In this document: one piece after another, positions 7,588 through 14,299 of the stretch
Layout: each line of letters starts with the position of its first letter
How positions within the stretch are numbered: the first letter of the stretch is position 1
Assembly (NCBI GenBank): GCA_964575425.1
Contig: CAZNRD010000047.1
Span: 1 to 20,757 of the forward strand
Reading direction: 5' to 3'
Source: DATEAV01 sp964575425
GTDB lineage: Bacteria > Chloroflexota > Anaerolineae > Anaerolineales > E44-bin32
Length of the DNA: 20,757 nucleotides
The notes under the pieces: model-generated
What the model was told of the DNA's origin: nothing
Databases searched by the model: none
Seen by the model: the letters and a program-made list of their open reading frames with translations, nothing else
Translations under genes and position numbers: made by a program

Positions 7588-8868
7588 ATGCCCGACCTGA
7601 CCCCCGACCTCAAGCCAAAGCTGCTTCGCACCCGCCTGCTCGACCTCGATCTCGGCTCTGAGGCGGTCCACCCGGCCTATGGCGGACGGTCGATCCTCAA
7701 TCTTCCGTCCAGCCTTTGCCGCTGGCTGGGGGTGAGCGAGCTGCCGCACCCCGCCCTGGACCTGCCTGGCCTCGCTGCCTTGGGAGATGGAGTTCGCCAG
7801 GTTCTCGTTCTCTTGATTGATGCCGTTTCCTTCGAACGATTCCTGTGCTGGCTGGATGGCACGAGGCACGGCCTCCGCCCGTTGGTCGACGACGGCCTGC
7901 TCGCTCCGCTGACCTCGGTCGTCCCCTCCACCACTTCCGCCGCCCTGACCACCCTCTGGACCGGGCGGAGCCCCACGGAGCACGGACAGGTGGGCTACGA
8001 GCTCCTGCTCAAGGAGTTCGGCGTAGTGGCCAACATGATCAATCACTCGCCGGCTGCATTTGACCGTCAGGCCGGGCTACTCCAGCGTGCAGGGTTCGAT
8101 CCTGAGATGGCTCTTCCCGTGCCGACGCTCGGAGCACATCTGCAGCGGGCAGAGGTCGAGGTCCATGCCTTTCTGCCGAACGCGATTCGCGGCTCGGGGC
8201 TTTCCCGCATGCACCTGGCACAGGTCGCCGTTCGCGGCTATGCCACCCTGGCCGACTTCTTCCTGGGGATGCGGGATGTGGCGAACGCACCCGTCGAACG
8301 CCGGCGCTTGATCTGGGGATACTACGGCGAGGTGGATGCCCTCTCGCACCGCTATGGCCCGGATTCCGAGGCTGCCCGAGCCGACTTCGCCGCGGTGATG
8401 CACATGATGCAGGCCAATCTGCTCCAACAGCTGTCTGCCGACGTTCGCCGCCGCACTCTGCTCCTTGTTCTCTCTGATCACGGCCAGATCACCACCCGCC
8501 GCGATCCACACCTGGAGCTTCGCAACCACCCGGCGCTCTTGCGCCAGCTTCATCTGCTGCCCACGGGGGAGACGAGGTTGGCCTATCTGTACGTTCGGCC
8601 GGGTCAGGTGGAGGCAGTCGCAGACTACGTGCAGCACGCCTGGGGCGACACCTTCCGGCTCTTGGGCTCGGAAGAAGCACTGCGCGCTGGCCTGTTCGGC
8701 CCGGGAGAGCCGTCGCCCCAGACCGCGGAGCGTATCGGCGATCAGATCCTGGCGGCTCAGCGCAGTGCGTACTTGTGGTCGGCGCTGAAGGAGAACACCC
8801 TCGTCGGCCGGCACGGAGGACTGTCGCGGGAGGAGATGCTCGTGCCATTCTTAGCTGCCCGCCTGTAG
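7588..8868 (+). CDS. Alkaline phosphatase superfamily protein (type I phosphodiesterase/nucleotide pyrophosphatase-like)
   Basis: A 426-residue metal-dependent phospho-ester hydrolase of the alkaline phosphatase superfamily. The probable two-metal site can be followed through the chain: Asp78 in VLLIDAV, a nucleophile threonine near Thr116 in VPSTTSAALTTLWTG, Asp250 and His254 in EVDALSHRYG, Asp297-His298 in LSDHGQ, and His409 in GRHGGLSREEMLVPFL. All expected ligands are present, so it should be active. No signal peptide or membrane span is seen, which suggests a cytoplasmic enzyme, unlike many secreted relatives. The exact substrate (nucleotide, phosphonate, phospholipid headgroup or other diester) cannot be assigned. 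ATG 7588 is the first good start in frame; its Shine-Dalgarno (TGGAGC) is modest. The gene converges on the SPFH gene, with a strong hairpin between them. Confidence 0.9.
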   Translation: MPDLTPDLKPKLLRTRLLDLDLGSEAVHPAYGGRSILNLPSSLCRWLGVSELPHPALDLPGLAALGDGVRQVLVLLIDAVSFERFLCWLDGTRHGLRPLVDDGLLAPLTSVVPSTTSAALTTLWTGRSPTEHGQVGYELLLKEFGVVANMINHSPAAFDRQAGLLQRAGFDPEMALPVPTLGAHLQRAEVEVHAFLPNAIRGSGLSRMHLAQVAVRGYATLADFFLGMRDVANAPVERRRLIWGYYGEVDALSHRYGPDSEAARADFAAVMHMMQANLLQQLSADVRRRTLLLVLSDHGQITTRRDPHLELRNHPALLRQLHLLPTGETRLAYLYVRPGQVEAVADYVQHAWGDTFRLLGSEEALRAGLFGPGEPSPQTAERIGDQILAAQRSAYLWSALKENTLVGRHGGLSREEMLVPFLAARL

Positions 8869-8875
8869 AGAGATC

Positions 8876-8899
8876 TCCCGGGGCCATCTGGCCCCGGGA
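8876..8899. terminator. Convergent-gene hairpin, probable bidirectional terminator
   Basis: A perfect 10-base-pair inverted repeat (TCCCGGGGCC, loop ATCT, GGCCCCGGGA) sits between the 3' ends of two convergent genes (stops at 8868 and 8918). Neither side is followed by a clear T run, so termination would be by hairpin alone or with Rho. Confidence 0.6.
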
Positions 8900-8917
8900 A
8901 TGATCCCTGCTCTGGTG

Positions 8918-9949
8918 CTATGGCGTTGGAGTGGCCTGCGGCGTCAGCGAAGGCAGAGGCAGGAGATAGGGTGCGTTGCTCGGGACGAGCATCACCTGGA
9001 TGCCAGGGGCGAGCTTGAGGATGTACTGGTAGGTCAGCAGGTCCGGATTCGCCTGCAGCGCCTCGGCGATCAACTGCAGCGCCTGGGCCTCCGCCTGGGC
9101 CTCGATGAGGCGGGCCTGGGCCCGACCCTGGGCTGCAATCACTTCCGCGTCGGCCTGACCCCGTGCCACCTGCCGCGCCTGCTCCGCTTCCTGGCGGCGC
9201 TGCTCCACCACGAACGCGGCCTGCTGGGCCTGCTGCTCGGCGATCTGCTTCTGCTCGACCGAAGCCGCATATTCGGGCGAGAAGGTGATGTTGCGCAGCA
9301 CGAAGTCGAGTAGCACGATGCCGTTCTCTTCCAGCTTGGCCTCCAGCGTGTCGCGAATGCCCTGGATCTGCTCCTGTCGCTTCAGGCTGACGATCTCCTC
9401 CACACCGTACTGGGACGCCTCGTCACGGATGATGCCTCGCGCCAGCGGGCGGACGAGCTCGGCAGCGTAGCGGGACTGCCACTGGATGTGGACATCGATC
9501 ACCTGCGCTGGATCGATGGCGAAGATGACCGAGGCATCGATCAGGATCTCCTGCCCGTCGGCGGTACGGGCGGCCACCGAATCATCGCCCCGCACCTGGC
9601 CCTCCTCGGGAGCGATGGACATCGTGTAGGTCTGGCGGGAGATCGGATAGACGACGACGGACTCGTAGAAGGGAATGACCCAGTGCAGCCCTGGCTCCAG
9701 CGGCGCGGGGCGGATGCCGCCCGGCACCGCGGCCGAGACAACCACGCCCCGCTCCTCCGGACGAATGAAGACCACGCCTGCGCCCACGACCGTCAGCAGG
9801 AGAGCCAGGATGAGGGCCCCGGCTGCCATGCCCAGCGCACCGCGCGTGCCCTTGCCGCGGGAGGCACGCAGCACGGCCAGCCCGACGACGACGAACAGCA
9901 CCACCCACGACAAGGTGGCCAGAGCCCGGAGCATCACCGCGACATTCAT
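8918..9949 (-). CDS. SPFH/prohibitin-family membrane protein
   Basis: A 343-residue SPFH (band 7) protein. Two N-terminal hydrophobic segments at about 8-26 and 38-62 anchor it. An SPFH domain at about 65-240 follows (RPEERGVVV, PGLHWVIPFYESVVVYPISRQTYTM, DASVIFAIDP), then a long Ala/Gln/Glu-rich coiled coil at about 225-300 (EQKQIAEQQAQQAAFVVEQ). The short C-terminus is rich in Pro, Leu and Thr. Family members form large ring- or cage-like oligomers at the membrane and often affect membrane proteases or microdomains. No NfeD-type or FtsH partner is nearby, so its partner is unknown. ATG 9949 is supported by GGGAGAGGA upstream and an extended -10 promoter at 9979-9987. Confidence 0.92.
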   Translation of the reverse strand: MNVAVMLRALATLSWVVLFVVVGLAVLRASRGKGTRGALGMAAGALILALLLTVVGAGVVFIRPEERGVVVSAAVPGGIRPAPLEPGLHWVIPFYESVVVYPISRQTYTMSIAPEEGQVRGDDSVAARTADGQEILIDASVIFAIDPAQVIDVHIQWQSRYAAELVRPLARGIIRDEASQYGVEEIVSLKRQEQIQGIRDTLEAKLEENGIVLLDFVLRNITFSPEYAASVEQKQIAEQQAQQAAFVVEQRRQEAEQARQVARGQADAEVIAAQGRAQARLIEAQAEAQALQLIAEALQANPDLLTYQYILKLAPGIQVMLVPSNAPYLLPLPSLTPQATPTP

Positions 9950-9978
9950 TCGTCCTCTCCCTCTTTGAAATCCGCCCG

Positions 9979-9987
9979 ATTATAGCA
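9979..9987 (-). promoter_or_regulatory. Extended -10 promoter of the SPFH gene
   Basis: On the minus strand the sequence reads TGC-TATAAT, a perfect -10 hexamer with a TGN extension, 29 bases upstream of the start codon. The predicted transcript has a leader of about 20-25 bases containing the Shine-Dalgarno. No good -35 is seen. Confidence 0.6.
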
Positions 9988-10016
9988 TGCAGCCCATCCC
10001 ACACCCCGACACCGGG

Positions 10017-10047
10017 CTGACAGTATTCCGCCGTTCCGCACTAGAAT
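10017..10047 (+). promoter_or_regulatory. Possible promoter of the metzincin-like cassette
   Basis: CTGACA (5/6 to TTGACA) at 10017-10022 and TAGAAT (5/6 to TATAAT) at 10042-10047 are separated by 19 bases, slightly longer than ideal. They lie about 66 bases before the ATG at 10114. Confidence 0.35.
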
Positions 10048-10113
10048 CAGGCAGGCTCAGGGGACGGCTGCACCGGCGGTCACCGGCGAGCCGGCAGGCA
10101 ACGGTTGTCAGAG

Positions 10114-10995
10114 ATGTGCATCCCTTCCTGGAAGGGACTCATCGAAAGCCTCGAGCTGCTTCTCGACTGCGTGCTCGGCCCTGTCGACCTGGCCCTCGAA
10201 ACCATCTACCTTGTCCCCATTCTGGGGCCTTTGCTGTTGTATGCAATGAGCGTTGCAGCGGCCATCGTGTGGCGGGCGCTTCGCCTCCCTCTGCTGGCGC
10301 TCGCTCTTGTGGGGGTTCGGCCGCATCGCCGCCTGGCCGTGAGAGCCGTGGTGCTCACGAAGGATGGGGGCCCGGTCGCGGACTGTGAGGCTGTGCGGCA
10401 ACGTCTGGCCGATGCGTCCTCAATTCTTCAGAGGCAGGCGGGCGTCCGCCTAGTCCCAGTCCGGCTTGCCTGGGATGTTCGCCCGCCTTTGCCCCTGGTG
10501 GAGGTGGCAAGTGCTCCTCAAGACGAGCGTGCCCTGATGCCTTCCTGCAACCTGACGGCGGTGCGCGACGATTTCTTTGTCCGAGGCGGAAGCCGCTGGT
10601 ACCGCCGCTTTGTCTTGGGTGATGCGTGGCGCTGCTACTTCGGAGGGTCGCGCCGCCTGCTCGGCCGCGGCCGCCCTGTGTACCTCTTCGTCGTCCAACA
10701 AGTGAAGGGCGTGGAAGGCTGCTCGCTCGGCCCTCTGGCCGACTACGTGGTCGTGGGCGCCAGCAGCAGCGGCACGACCATGGCCCATGACATCGCTCAC
10801 GCCTGCGGGCTGTGGCATGTGAAAAGCGATGCCAACCTGATGAGGCACATCCTCTCGAAGAATGGCCTGACCCGCCTTCAGGTCGCCATGCTGACCACCT
10901 CTGAGCACGTGACTTTCCTCCAGAGCCACGGAGCGAAGGTCATTGACATGAGCGCGAGAGCGGGCGAGGATTCCCCTCAGGATGGCTGCGAGTGA
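10114..10995 (+). CDS. Membrane-anchored metzincin-like protein with an HDxxHxxGxxH motif
   Basis: The 293-residue product has one or two hydrophobic segments near the N-terminus (about 31-53 and 55-68), then a soluble domain. Residues 225-235 read HDIAHACGLWH, matching the zinc-binding pattern of metzincin peptidases (HExxHxxGxxH) except that the catalytic Glu is Asp226. The following SDANLM could supply the Met-turn (Met243). The three histidines therefore suggest a zinc site; whether it is catalytic is uncertain because of the Glu-to-Asp change. I do not recognise a named family. The start could be ATG 10114 or the in-frame TTG at 10105; neither has a strong Shine-Dalgarno. Its 3' end overlaps the next small ORF by 14 bases, and the cassette continues into the PPDK-regulator gene. 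Confidence 0.75.
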   Translation: MCIPSWKGLIESLELLLDCVLGPVDLALETIYLVPILGPLLLYAMSVAAAIVWRALRLPLLALALVGVRPHRRLAVRAVVLTKDGGPVADCEAVRQRLADASSILQRQAGVRLVPVRLAWDVRPPLPLVEVASAPQDERALMPSCNLTAVRDDFFVRGGSRWYRRFVLGDAWRCYFGGSRRLLGRGRPVYLFVVQQVKGVEGCSLGPLADYVVVGASSSGTTMAHDIAHACGLWHVKSDANLMRHILSKNGLTRLQVAMLTTSEHVTFLQSHGAKVIDMSARAGEDSPQDGCE

Positions 10996-11242
10996 GGGTT
11001 CGATGTCACTAAAAGACCGCCTTCTCGAGATGCTGGCATCGACGGATGCCTGCGAGCACGGGCTTGCGGAGATAGAGCAGGTTGACAAGTGGCTGGCGCT
11101 GAGCGACCGGGCAGCAGAGTGGGCGCTGCGGGTGAGCGATGCCCTTTGTCTCTGCCCAGGCCTCGCCGAAGGGCCCAGGCCCGATCCCGACCTGGTATCG
11201 ATCCGGCATGATGCCTCCTCCCCCCAGTCGGATCCCCCATGA
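10982..11242 (+). CDS. Small hypothetical protein between the metzincin-like gene and the PPRP gene
   Basis: An 86-codon ORF from ATG 10982, or 79 codons from ATG 11003, which has GAGGG 4 bases upstream and is the better start. The N-terminal half looks helical (MSLKDRLLEMLASTDACEHG; IEQVDKWLALSDRAAEWALR) with one acidic and one hydrophobic face; the C-terminus is Pro/Asp/Ser-rich and disordered-looking. No family is recognised. Evidence for coding is contextual: from ATG 10982 it overlaps the previous gene, and its TGA overlaps an ATG of the next frame (ATGA, 11239-11242), the layout of a translationally coupled operon. The alternative is that this is simply a spacer with a chance open frame. 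Confidence 0.45.
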   Translation: MAASEGSMSLKDRLLEMLASTDACEHGLAEIEQVDKWLALSDRAAEWALRVSDALCLCPGLAEGPRPDPDLVSIRHDASSPQSDPP

Positions 11243-11262
11243 TGGCTGGAGAGATGCGCCCC

Positions 11263-12102
11263 ATGCTGACGGTCTTCGTCGTCTCCGACGCAACGGGGGA
11301 GACCGCCAATCGCGTGGTCCGCTCCGCCCTGGTCCAGTTCCCCGATGCGCCGGTGACGATTCTCCGGCGCGCCCAGGTTCGGACGGCTGATCAGGTGAGG
11401 GCGGTCGTCGAAGAGGCTGCTGCCCAGCCGTCCCTCATCCTGCACACCTTGGTATCGGACGAACTTCGACGCTTCATGCTCACAGAAGCCCGCCTCCACG
11501 ACGTGGACGCCATGGACCTGATGGGTCCGGTCCTGGACCGCCTGACGACGCATCTTGATCTCACCCCCCAGGAGAAGCCGGGGATGTTCCGCCAGCTGGA
11601 GGAGGTGCGTTCGCGCGCCATTGAGGCCGTCGAGTTCGCCTTCCATCATGATGACGGCCAGGCCCCGGAGGATCTGCATCGGGCCGAGGTGGTGCTGGTG
11701 GGCGTCTCGCGCACGATGAAGACGCCGACGACGTTGTATCTGGCATACCGAGGCTGGTTCGCGGCCAACGTCCCGATCGTGCCAGAGGTCTCCCTGCCCG
11801 AAACGCTTGTGCGGTTGCCGGCGACACGGGTCTTCCATCTGGTCGGCTCGGCCAGTCGTCTGGCCGAGCTGCGGAAAGCCCGCTCGGCCCACCTCGGCAT
11901 TCCCTCCGAGCCGTATGCTTCGCTTTCCCAGGTGCAGCGCGAGCTGCGCTACGCGGAGAACCTCGCCCGCCGCCACGGCTGGCAGCGGATTGATGTGACG
12001 GGGAAGTCGGTGGAAGAAGTGGCGCGCGAGATCATGGCCCTGCTGCCGGGCGAGGGGGGAACACCTTCATCGGCGGGGCTCGACAGCGTCCGCAACTCCT
12101 GA
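11263..12102 (+). CDS. ppsR: Pyruvate,phosphate dikinase / PEP synthase regulatory protein (PPRP, DUF299 family)
   Basis: A bifunctional serine/threonine kinase and phosphorylase that inactivates and reactivates PPDK or PEP synthase by ADP-dependent phosphorylation and Pi-dependent dephosphorylation of the target Thr. The N-terminus (LTVFVVSDATGETANRVV) and the P-loop-like motif at residues 147-157 (GVSRTMKTPTT, with Lys153) are diagnostic of the DUF299 family. The length of 279 residues is typical. In-frame ATGs occur at 11239, 11242, 11254 and 11263; 11263 is preferred because GGAGAG ends 9 bases upstream and the protein then starts as in relatives. The 11239 start would be coupled to the small upstream ORF. 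No PPDK or PEP synthase gene is in the window, so the exact target is unknown. The last ~15 residues look non-conserved. Confidence 0.92.
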   Translation: MLTVFVVSDATGETANRVVRSALVQFPDAPVTILRRAQVRTADQVRAVVEEAAAQPSLILHTLVSDELRRFMLTEARLHDVDAMDLMGPVLDRLTTHLDLTPQEKPGMFRQLEEVRSRAIEAVEFAFHHDDGQAPEDLHRAEVVLVGVSRTMKTPTTLYLAYRGWFAANVPIVPEVSLPETLVRLPATRVFHLVGSASRLAELRKARSAHLGIPSEPYASLSQVQRELRYAENLARRHGWQRIDVTGKSVEEVAREIMALLPGEGGTPSSAGLDSVRNS

Positions 12103-12124
12103 GCGCCCGGGCGTGATGCCCGTC

Positions 12125-12577
12125 TCACCCACTCTCACCTTCCCGCTCCAGCAGGATCGTCAGCGGGCCGTCGTTGTCGATTTCGACGAGCATGTGGGAA
12201 CCGAACTCGCCGGTCTGGGTGGGCACGCCCTGGGCCGCCAGCGTCTGCGCAAACAGACGCACGAGCGGTTCAGCCTGCTCCGGCAGCGCGGCGTCGATGA
12301 AGCTGGGGCGGCGACCCTTGCGCGTATCGGCGTACAGAGTGAACTGGGAGACCACCAGGGCTTCCCCGCCGACCTCTTGCAGCGAGAGGTTGGTCTTGCC
12401 CTGAGCGTCTTCGAAGATGCGCAGCCCGGCGCACTTCTCCGCCAACCAGCGCACCTCGGCTTCGCCATCGCCACGCCCCACGCCGACGAGAATCACAACC
12501 CCCTGGCCGATCTCAGCCAGCGTATGGCCATCGACGGAGACCCGGCCCCGTCGCACCCGCTGCACGACCAGCCGCAT
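12125..12577 (-). CDS. dtd: D-aminoacyl-tRNA deacylase
   Basis: The 150-residue DTD homologue hydrolyses D-aminoacyl-tRNAs (and glycyl-tRNA-Ala in known members), keeping D-amino acids out of protein synthesis. The chain begins MRLVVQRVRRGRVSVDG. The catalytic SQFTLYADTRKGRRPSF segment carries Ser77-Gln78-Phe79-Thr80, and the C-terminal EIDNDGPLT provides the second active-site motif with its Gly-Pro. All key residues are present and the length is standard. ATG 12577 follows AAGGGA with a 7-base gap. It is 23 bases downstream of trpS and probably the last gene of the selenoprotein-trpS-dtd run. It converges with the PPRP gene, whose stop is 22 bases away. Confidence 0.96.
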   Translation of the reverse strand: MRLVVQRVRRGRVSVDGHTLAEIGQGVVILVGVGRGDGEAEVRWLAEKCAGLRIFEDAQGKTNLSLQEVGGEALVVSQFTLYADTRKGRRPSFIDAALPEQAEPLVRLFAQTLAAQGVPTQTGEFGSHMLVEIDNDGPLTILLEREGESG

Positions 12578-12600
12578 CTACGGTCCCTTGAGAACTCCCG

Positions 12601-13590
12601 TCAGGGGAGACCGACCGCCTGCCGCACCTGGCTCATCGTCTGGCGAGCGATGGCCTGTGCCCGGTGTGCGCCATCGCGCAGCACGTCCCAGACGAAGTCG
12701 GGTTCTTGCGCCAGCTGAGCCCTGCGGGCGCGGAACGGCTCCAGGTGCGTGTTGAGGTTGCGGGCGAAGAGCTGCTTGCACTCCACGCAGCCGATGCCAG
12801 CGCGGCGGCATTCGGCGTCGACCATGGCCACTTCCTCGGGCCCCGAGAACACTCTGTGCATCGAGAAGACGTTGCACACATCCGGGTTGCCGGGGTCCGA
12901 GCGACGCACCCGCGCCGGATCAGTGACCATGGTCATCACCCGCCGCAGCGTCTCTTCGGGCGTGGCGGCCATCTCAATGTGGTTGTCGAGGCTCTTGCTC
13001 ATCTTCTGCTGGCCGTCTGTCCCCAGCACCCTGGGGGTCTCGGTGCTCTTCATCATGGGCTCAACGAGCACGTCTGTGTGGTAACGGTAGTTGAAGGAGC
13101 GCACTACCTCGCGCGCGAATTCGATGTGCGGCGCCTGATCGACGCCAACGGGCACGACACTGGCCTTGTAGAGCACAATGTCGGCAGTCATCAGCACCGG
13201 GTAGCCAACGAGGCCGTAGTTGATGTTGTCCGGCTGCAGGCGCGCCTTCTCCTTGAACGTCGGCAGATCGGTCAACTTGCCCAGCGGAGTGACCATTGAG
13301 AGGATGGTGTGCAGTTCGGTCACTTCGGGCACGTGCGACTGGACGAAGACGATTGTCTCCTCAGGTCGGATGCCGGCCGCCAGCCAGTCGAGGGCCATCT
13401 CACGGACGTTTTCGCGCAAGCCGACCGTGTCCTCCATCGTGGTCAGCGCGTGCAGGTCGACGATGCAGTAGATGCACTCGTAGTCGTCCTGCAGAGCGAC
13501 GTAGCTCCTGATCGCGCCCAGATAGTTGCCCAGGTGCTGCCGGCCAGTCGGCCGTGCGCCCGAGAACACCCGTCCTTTCTTCTCCGCCAC
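12601..13590 (-). CDS. trpS: Tryptophanyl-tRNA synthetase
   Basis: A class I synthetase that charges tRNA-Trp in the cytoplasm; 329 residues, typical for bacterial TrpRS. The HIGH-type signature reads PTGRQHLGNYLG near residue 15 and the KMSKS loop reads GQQKMSKSLDN near residue 195. Conserved segments include LGKLTDLPTFKEKA and GYPVLMTADIVLYKA. The start is GTG at 13590, 9 bases after AGGAGG. That Shine-Dalgarno overlaps the TAG stop of the upstream selenoprotein gene, so initiation is probably linked to termination of the upstream reading. No tryptophan-responsive leader is visible directly before the gene. The C-terminus is followed by dtd on the same strand. Confidence 0.97.
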   Translation of the reverse strand: MAEKKGRVFSGARPTGRQHLGNYLGAIRSYVALQDDYECIYCIVDLHALTTMEDTVGLRENVREMALDWLAAGIRPEETIVFVQSHVPEVTELHTILSMVTPLGKLTDLPTFKEKARLQPDNINYGLVGYPVLMTADIVLYKASVVPVGVDQAPHIEFAREVVRSFNYRYHTDVLVEPMMKSTETPRVLGTDGQQKMSKSLDNHIEMAATPEETLRRVMTMVTDPARVRRSDPGNPDVCNVFSMHRVFSGPEEVAMVDAECRRAGIGCVECKQLFARNLNTHLEPFRARRAQLAQEPDFVWDVLRDGAHRAQAIARQTMSQVRQAVGLP

Positions 13591-13602
13591 CGCCGCCGCC
13601 TC

Positions 13603-13839
13603 CTAGCCTTTTGCCTTCCGCACCAGCCGGGCCACTTCCCCCGACTCAGCGTGACGGCCGGTGCGCAGTTTCGAGTAGATCAGTTGACCATCGACTGTGA
13701 CCTCAAAGCGCCCGCCACCCGATGGCACAACCTTGATCGAACCAACCTCCGACTCAAACTCCCTGAGCAGCTCCGCCATCAGACCGATGGCGCGGTCGGT
13801 GTAGTGTCAGACAGCACAGTACTCGATCACGATCTCCAT
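13603..13839 (-). CDS. SelW-like (Rdx family) selenoprotein with in-frame UGA-encoded selenocysteine
   Basis: A 78-residue protein read from ATG 13839 to TAG 13603-13605 if the in-frame TGA at 13807-13809 is decoded as selenocysteine. The N-terminus reads MEIVIEYCAV-U-HYTDRA, placing Cys8 and Sec11 in the CxxU redox motif of the SelW/SelT/SelH (Rdx) thioredoxin-like family. Downstream the frame stays open with family features: a helix (IGLMAELLREFESEV), KVVPSGGGRFEVTVDGQLIYSK, and GRHAESGEVARLV. GGAGGGA sits 6 bases before ATG 13839; another in-frame ATG at 13845 abuts it directly and is less likely. A SECIS-like hairpin lies just after the UGA. The gene is 12 bases upstream of trpS, and its stop overlaps the trpS Shine-Dalgarno. 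The role is probably thiol or peroxide redox chemistry; the partner is unknown. The alternative is a pseudogene, disfavoured by the intact frame on both sides and the hairpin. Confidence 0.9.
13774..13792 (-). promoter_or_regulatory. Bacterial SECIS-like hairpin within the selenoprotein gene
   Basis: In the mRNA the stem CGCCAUC / GAUGGCG (7 perfect pairs) closes the loop GGUCU. The loop begins 22 bases after the UGA at 13807-13809. The E. coli fdhF SECIS also carries GGUCU in its apical loop at a similar distance, where it contacts SelB. It lies wholly inside the coding sequence, as bacterial SECIS elements do. Confidence 0.8.
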
Positions 13840-13905
13840 AGGCATTCCCTCCAAGACTCGCCCACTTGGCGGATCTCCTTGCACTCACATCGACCCCGGC
13901 TCGAA

Positions 13906-13911
13906 AGTATA
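13906..13911 (-). promoter_or_regulatory. Possible -10 element for the selenoprotein-trpS-dtd run
   Basis: TATACT (5/6 to TATAAT) on the minus strand, 67 bases upstream of the selenoprotein ATG. No matching -35 hexamer or TGN extension is seen, so support is moderate to weak. Confidence 0.33.
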
Positions 13912-13947
13912 GCGCGCCAGCCGCTTCCGTGGGAGACTGGCTCATGC

Positions 13948-13976
13948 TTGGCATCCTCCCCGGGTCATGCGATAAT
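13948..13976 (+). promoter_or_regulatory. Sigma-70-type promoter of the ytxH-like gene
   Basis: TTGGCA at 13948-13953 (5/6 to TTGACA), a 17-base spacer ending in TGC, and GATAAT at 13971-13976 (5/6 to TATAAT). Both hexamers, the spacing and the extended -10 fit. Transcription would start about 17 bases before the start codon, leaving room for the AGGAGGT Shine-Dalgarno. Confidence 0.7.
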
Positions 13977-13998
13977 AGCACGAAGCAGGAGGTGGCGC

Positions 13999-14220
13999 AT
14001 GCGGCGCATGTTGATGTTCCTGGCGGGGACGTTTTGTGGGGCCCTGGTCGGCGCGGTGGCGGCGCTGCTGCTGGCCCCGGCCTCCGGGGACGAGCTTCGC
14101 TCCCGACTTCGCGACCGCTACCAGGGCGTGGTCGAAGACGTGCGCCAGGCCTATCAGTCCCGCCGTGCCCAGCTCGAGGCCGAGCTGGAGGCACTGCGCT
14201 CGCCGCACACTTCGGCCTAG
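13999..14220 (+). CDS. YtxH-like small membrane protein
   Basis: A 73-residue protein with an N-terminal membrane segment rich in Gly and Ala (MLMFLAGTFCGALVGAVAAL), then LLAPASGDELRSRLRDRY, the short motif typical of YtxH-domain proteins. A charged helix follows (VVEDVRQAYQSRRAQLEAELEAL). YtxH proteins are small general-stress-associated proteins of unknown mechanism in Firmicutes and are common in Chloroflexota. ATG 13999 is chosen because AGGAGGT lies 5 bases upstream and a good promoter stands just before it. A much longer open frame reaching back to 13309 is not the gene: it lies antisense to the start of trpS and to the selenoprotein gene. Divergent from the selenoprotein run. Confidence 0.85.
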   Translation: MRRMLMFLAGTFCGALVGAVAALLLAPASGDELRSRLRDRYQGVVEDVRQAYQSRRAQLEAELEALRSPHTSA

Positions 14221-14299
14221 GGCCGCAACTTCCCTGTCCGCGCCGCAGGCCAGGGCCGAGTGCTGGCTTTGGCCTCCGCATCCACATTTCCCGACCCGG

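Noticed and set aside
10450..11976. 508-codon antisense open frame on the minus strand
   Set aside because: It lies opposite the clear PPRP gene and the HDxxH protein; its translation has no recognisable domain and is a shadow of GC-rich codon use.
12108..12122. Terminator between PPRP and dtd
   Set aside because: Only a 5-bp CGGGC/GCCCG hairpin with no T run; too weak to call.
13807..13809. TGA as a true stop or a nonsense mutation making a pseudogene
   Set aside because: The frame continues for 67 family-like codons after it, the UGA sits exactly at the CxxU position, and a SECIS-like hairpin with a GGUCU loop follows at the right distance.
13309..13998. Long 5' extension of the ytxH-like frame
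   Set aside because: It crosses trpS and the selenoprotein gene in antisense; the promoter and AGGAGGT place the start at 13999.
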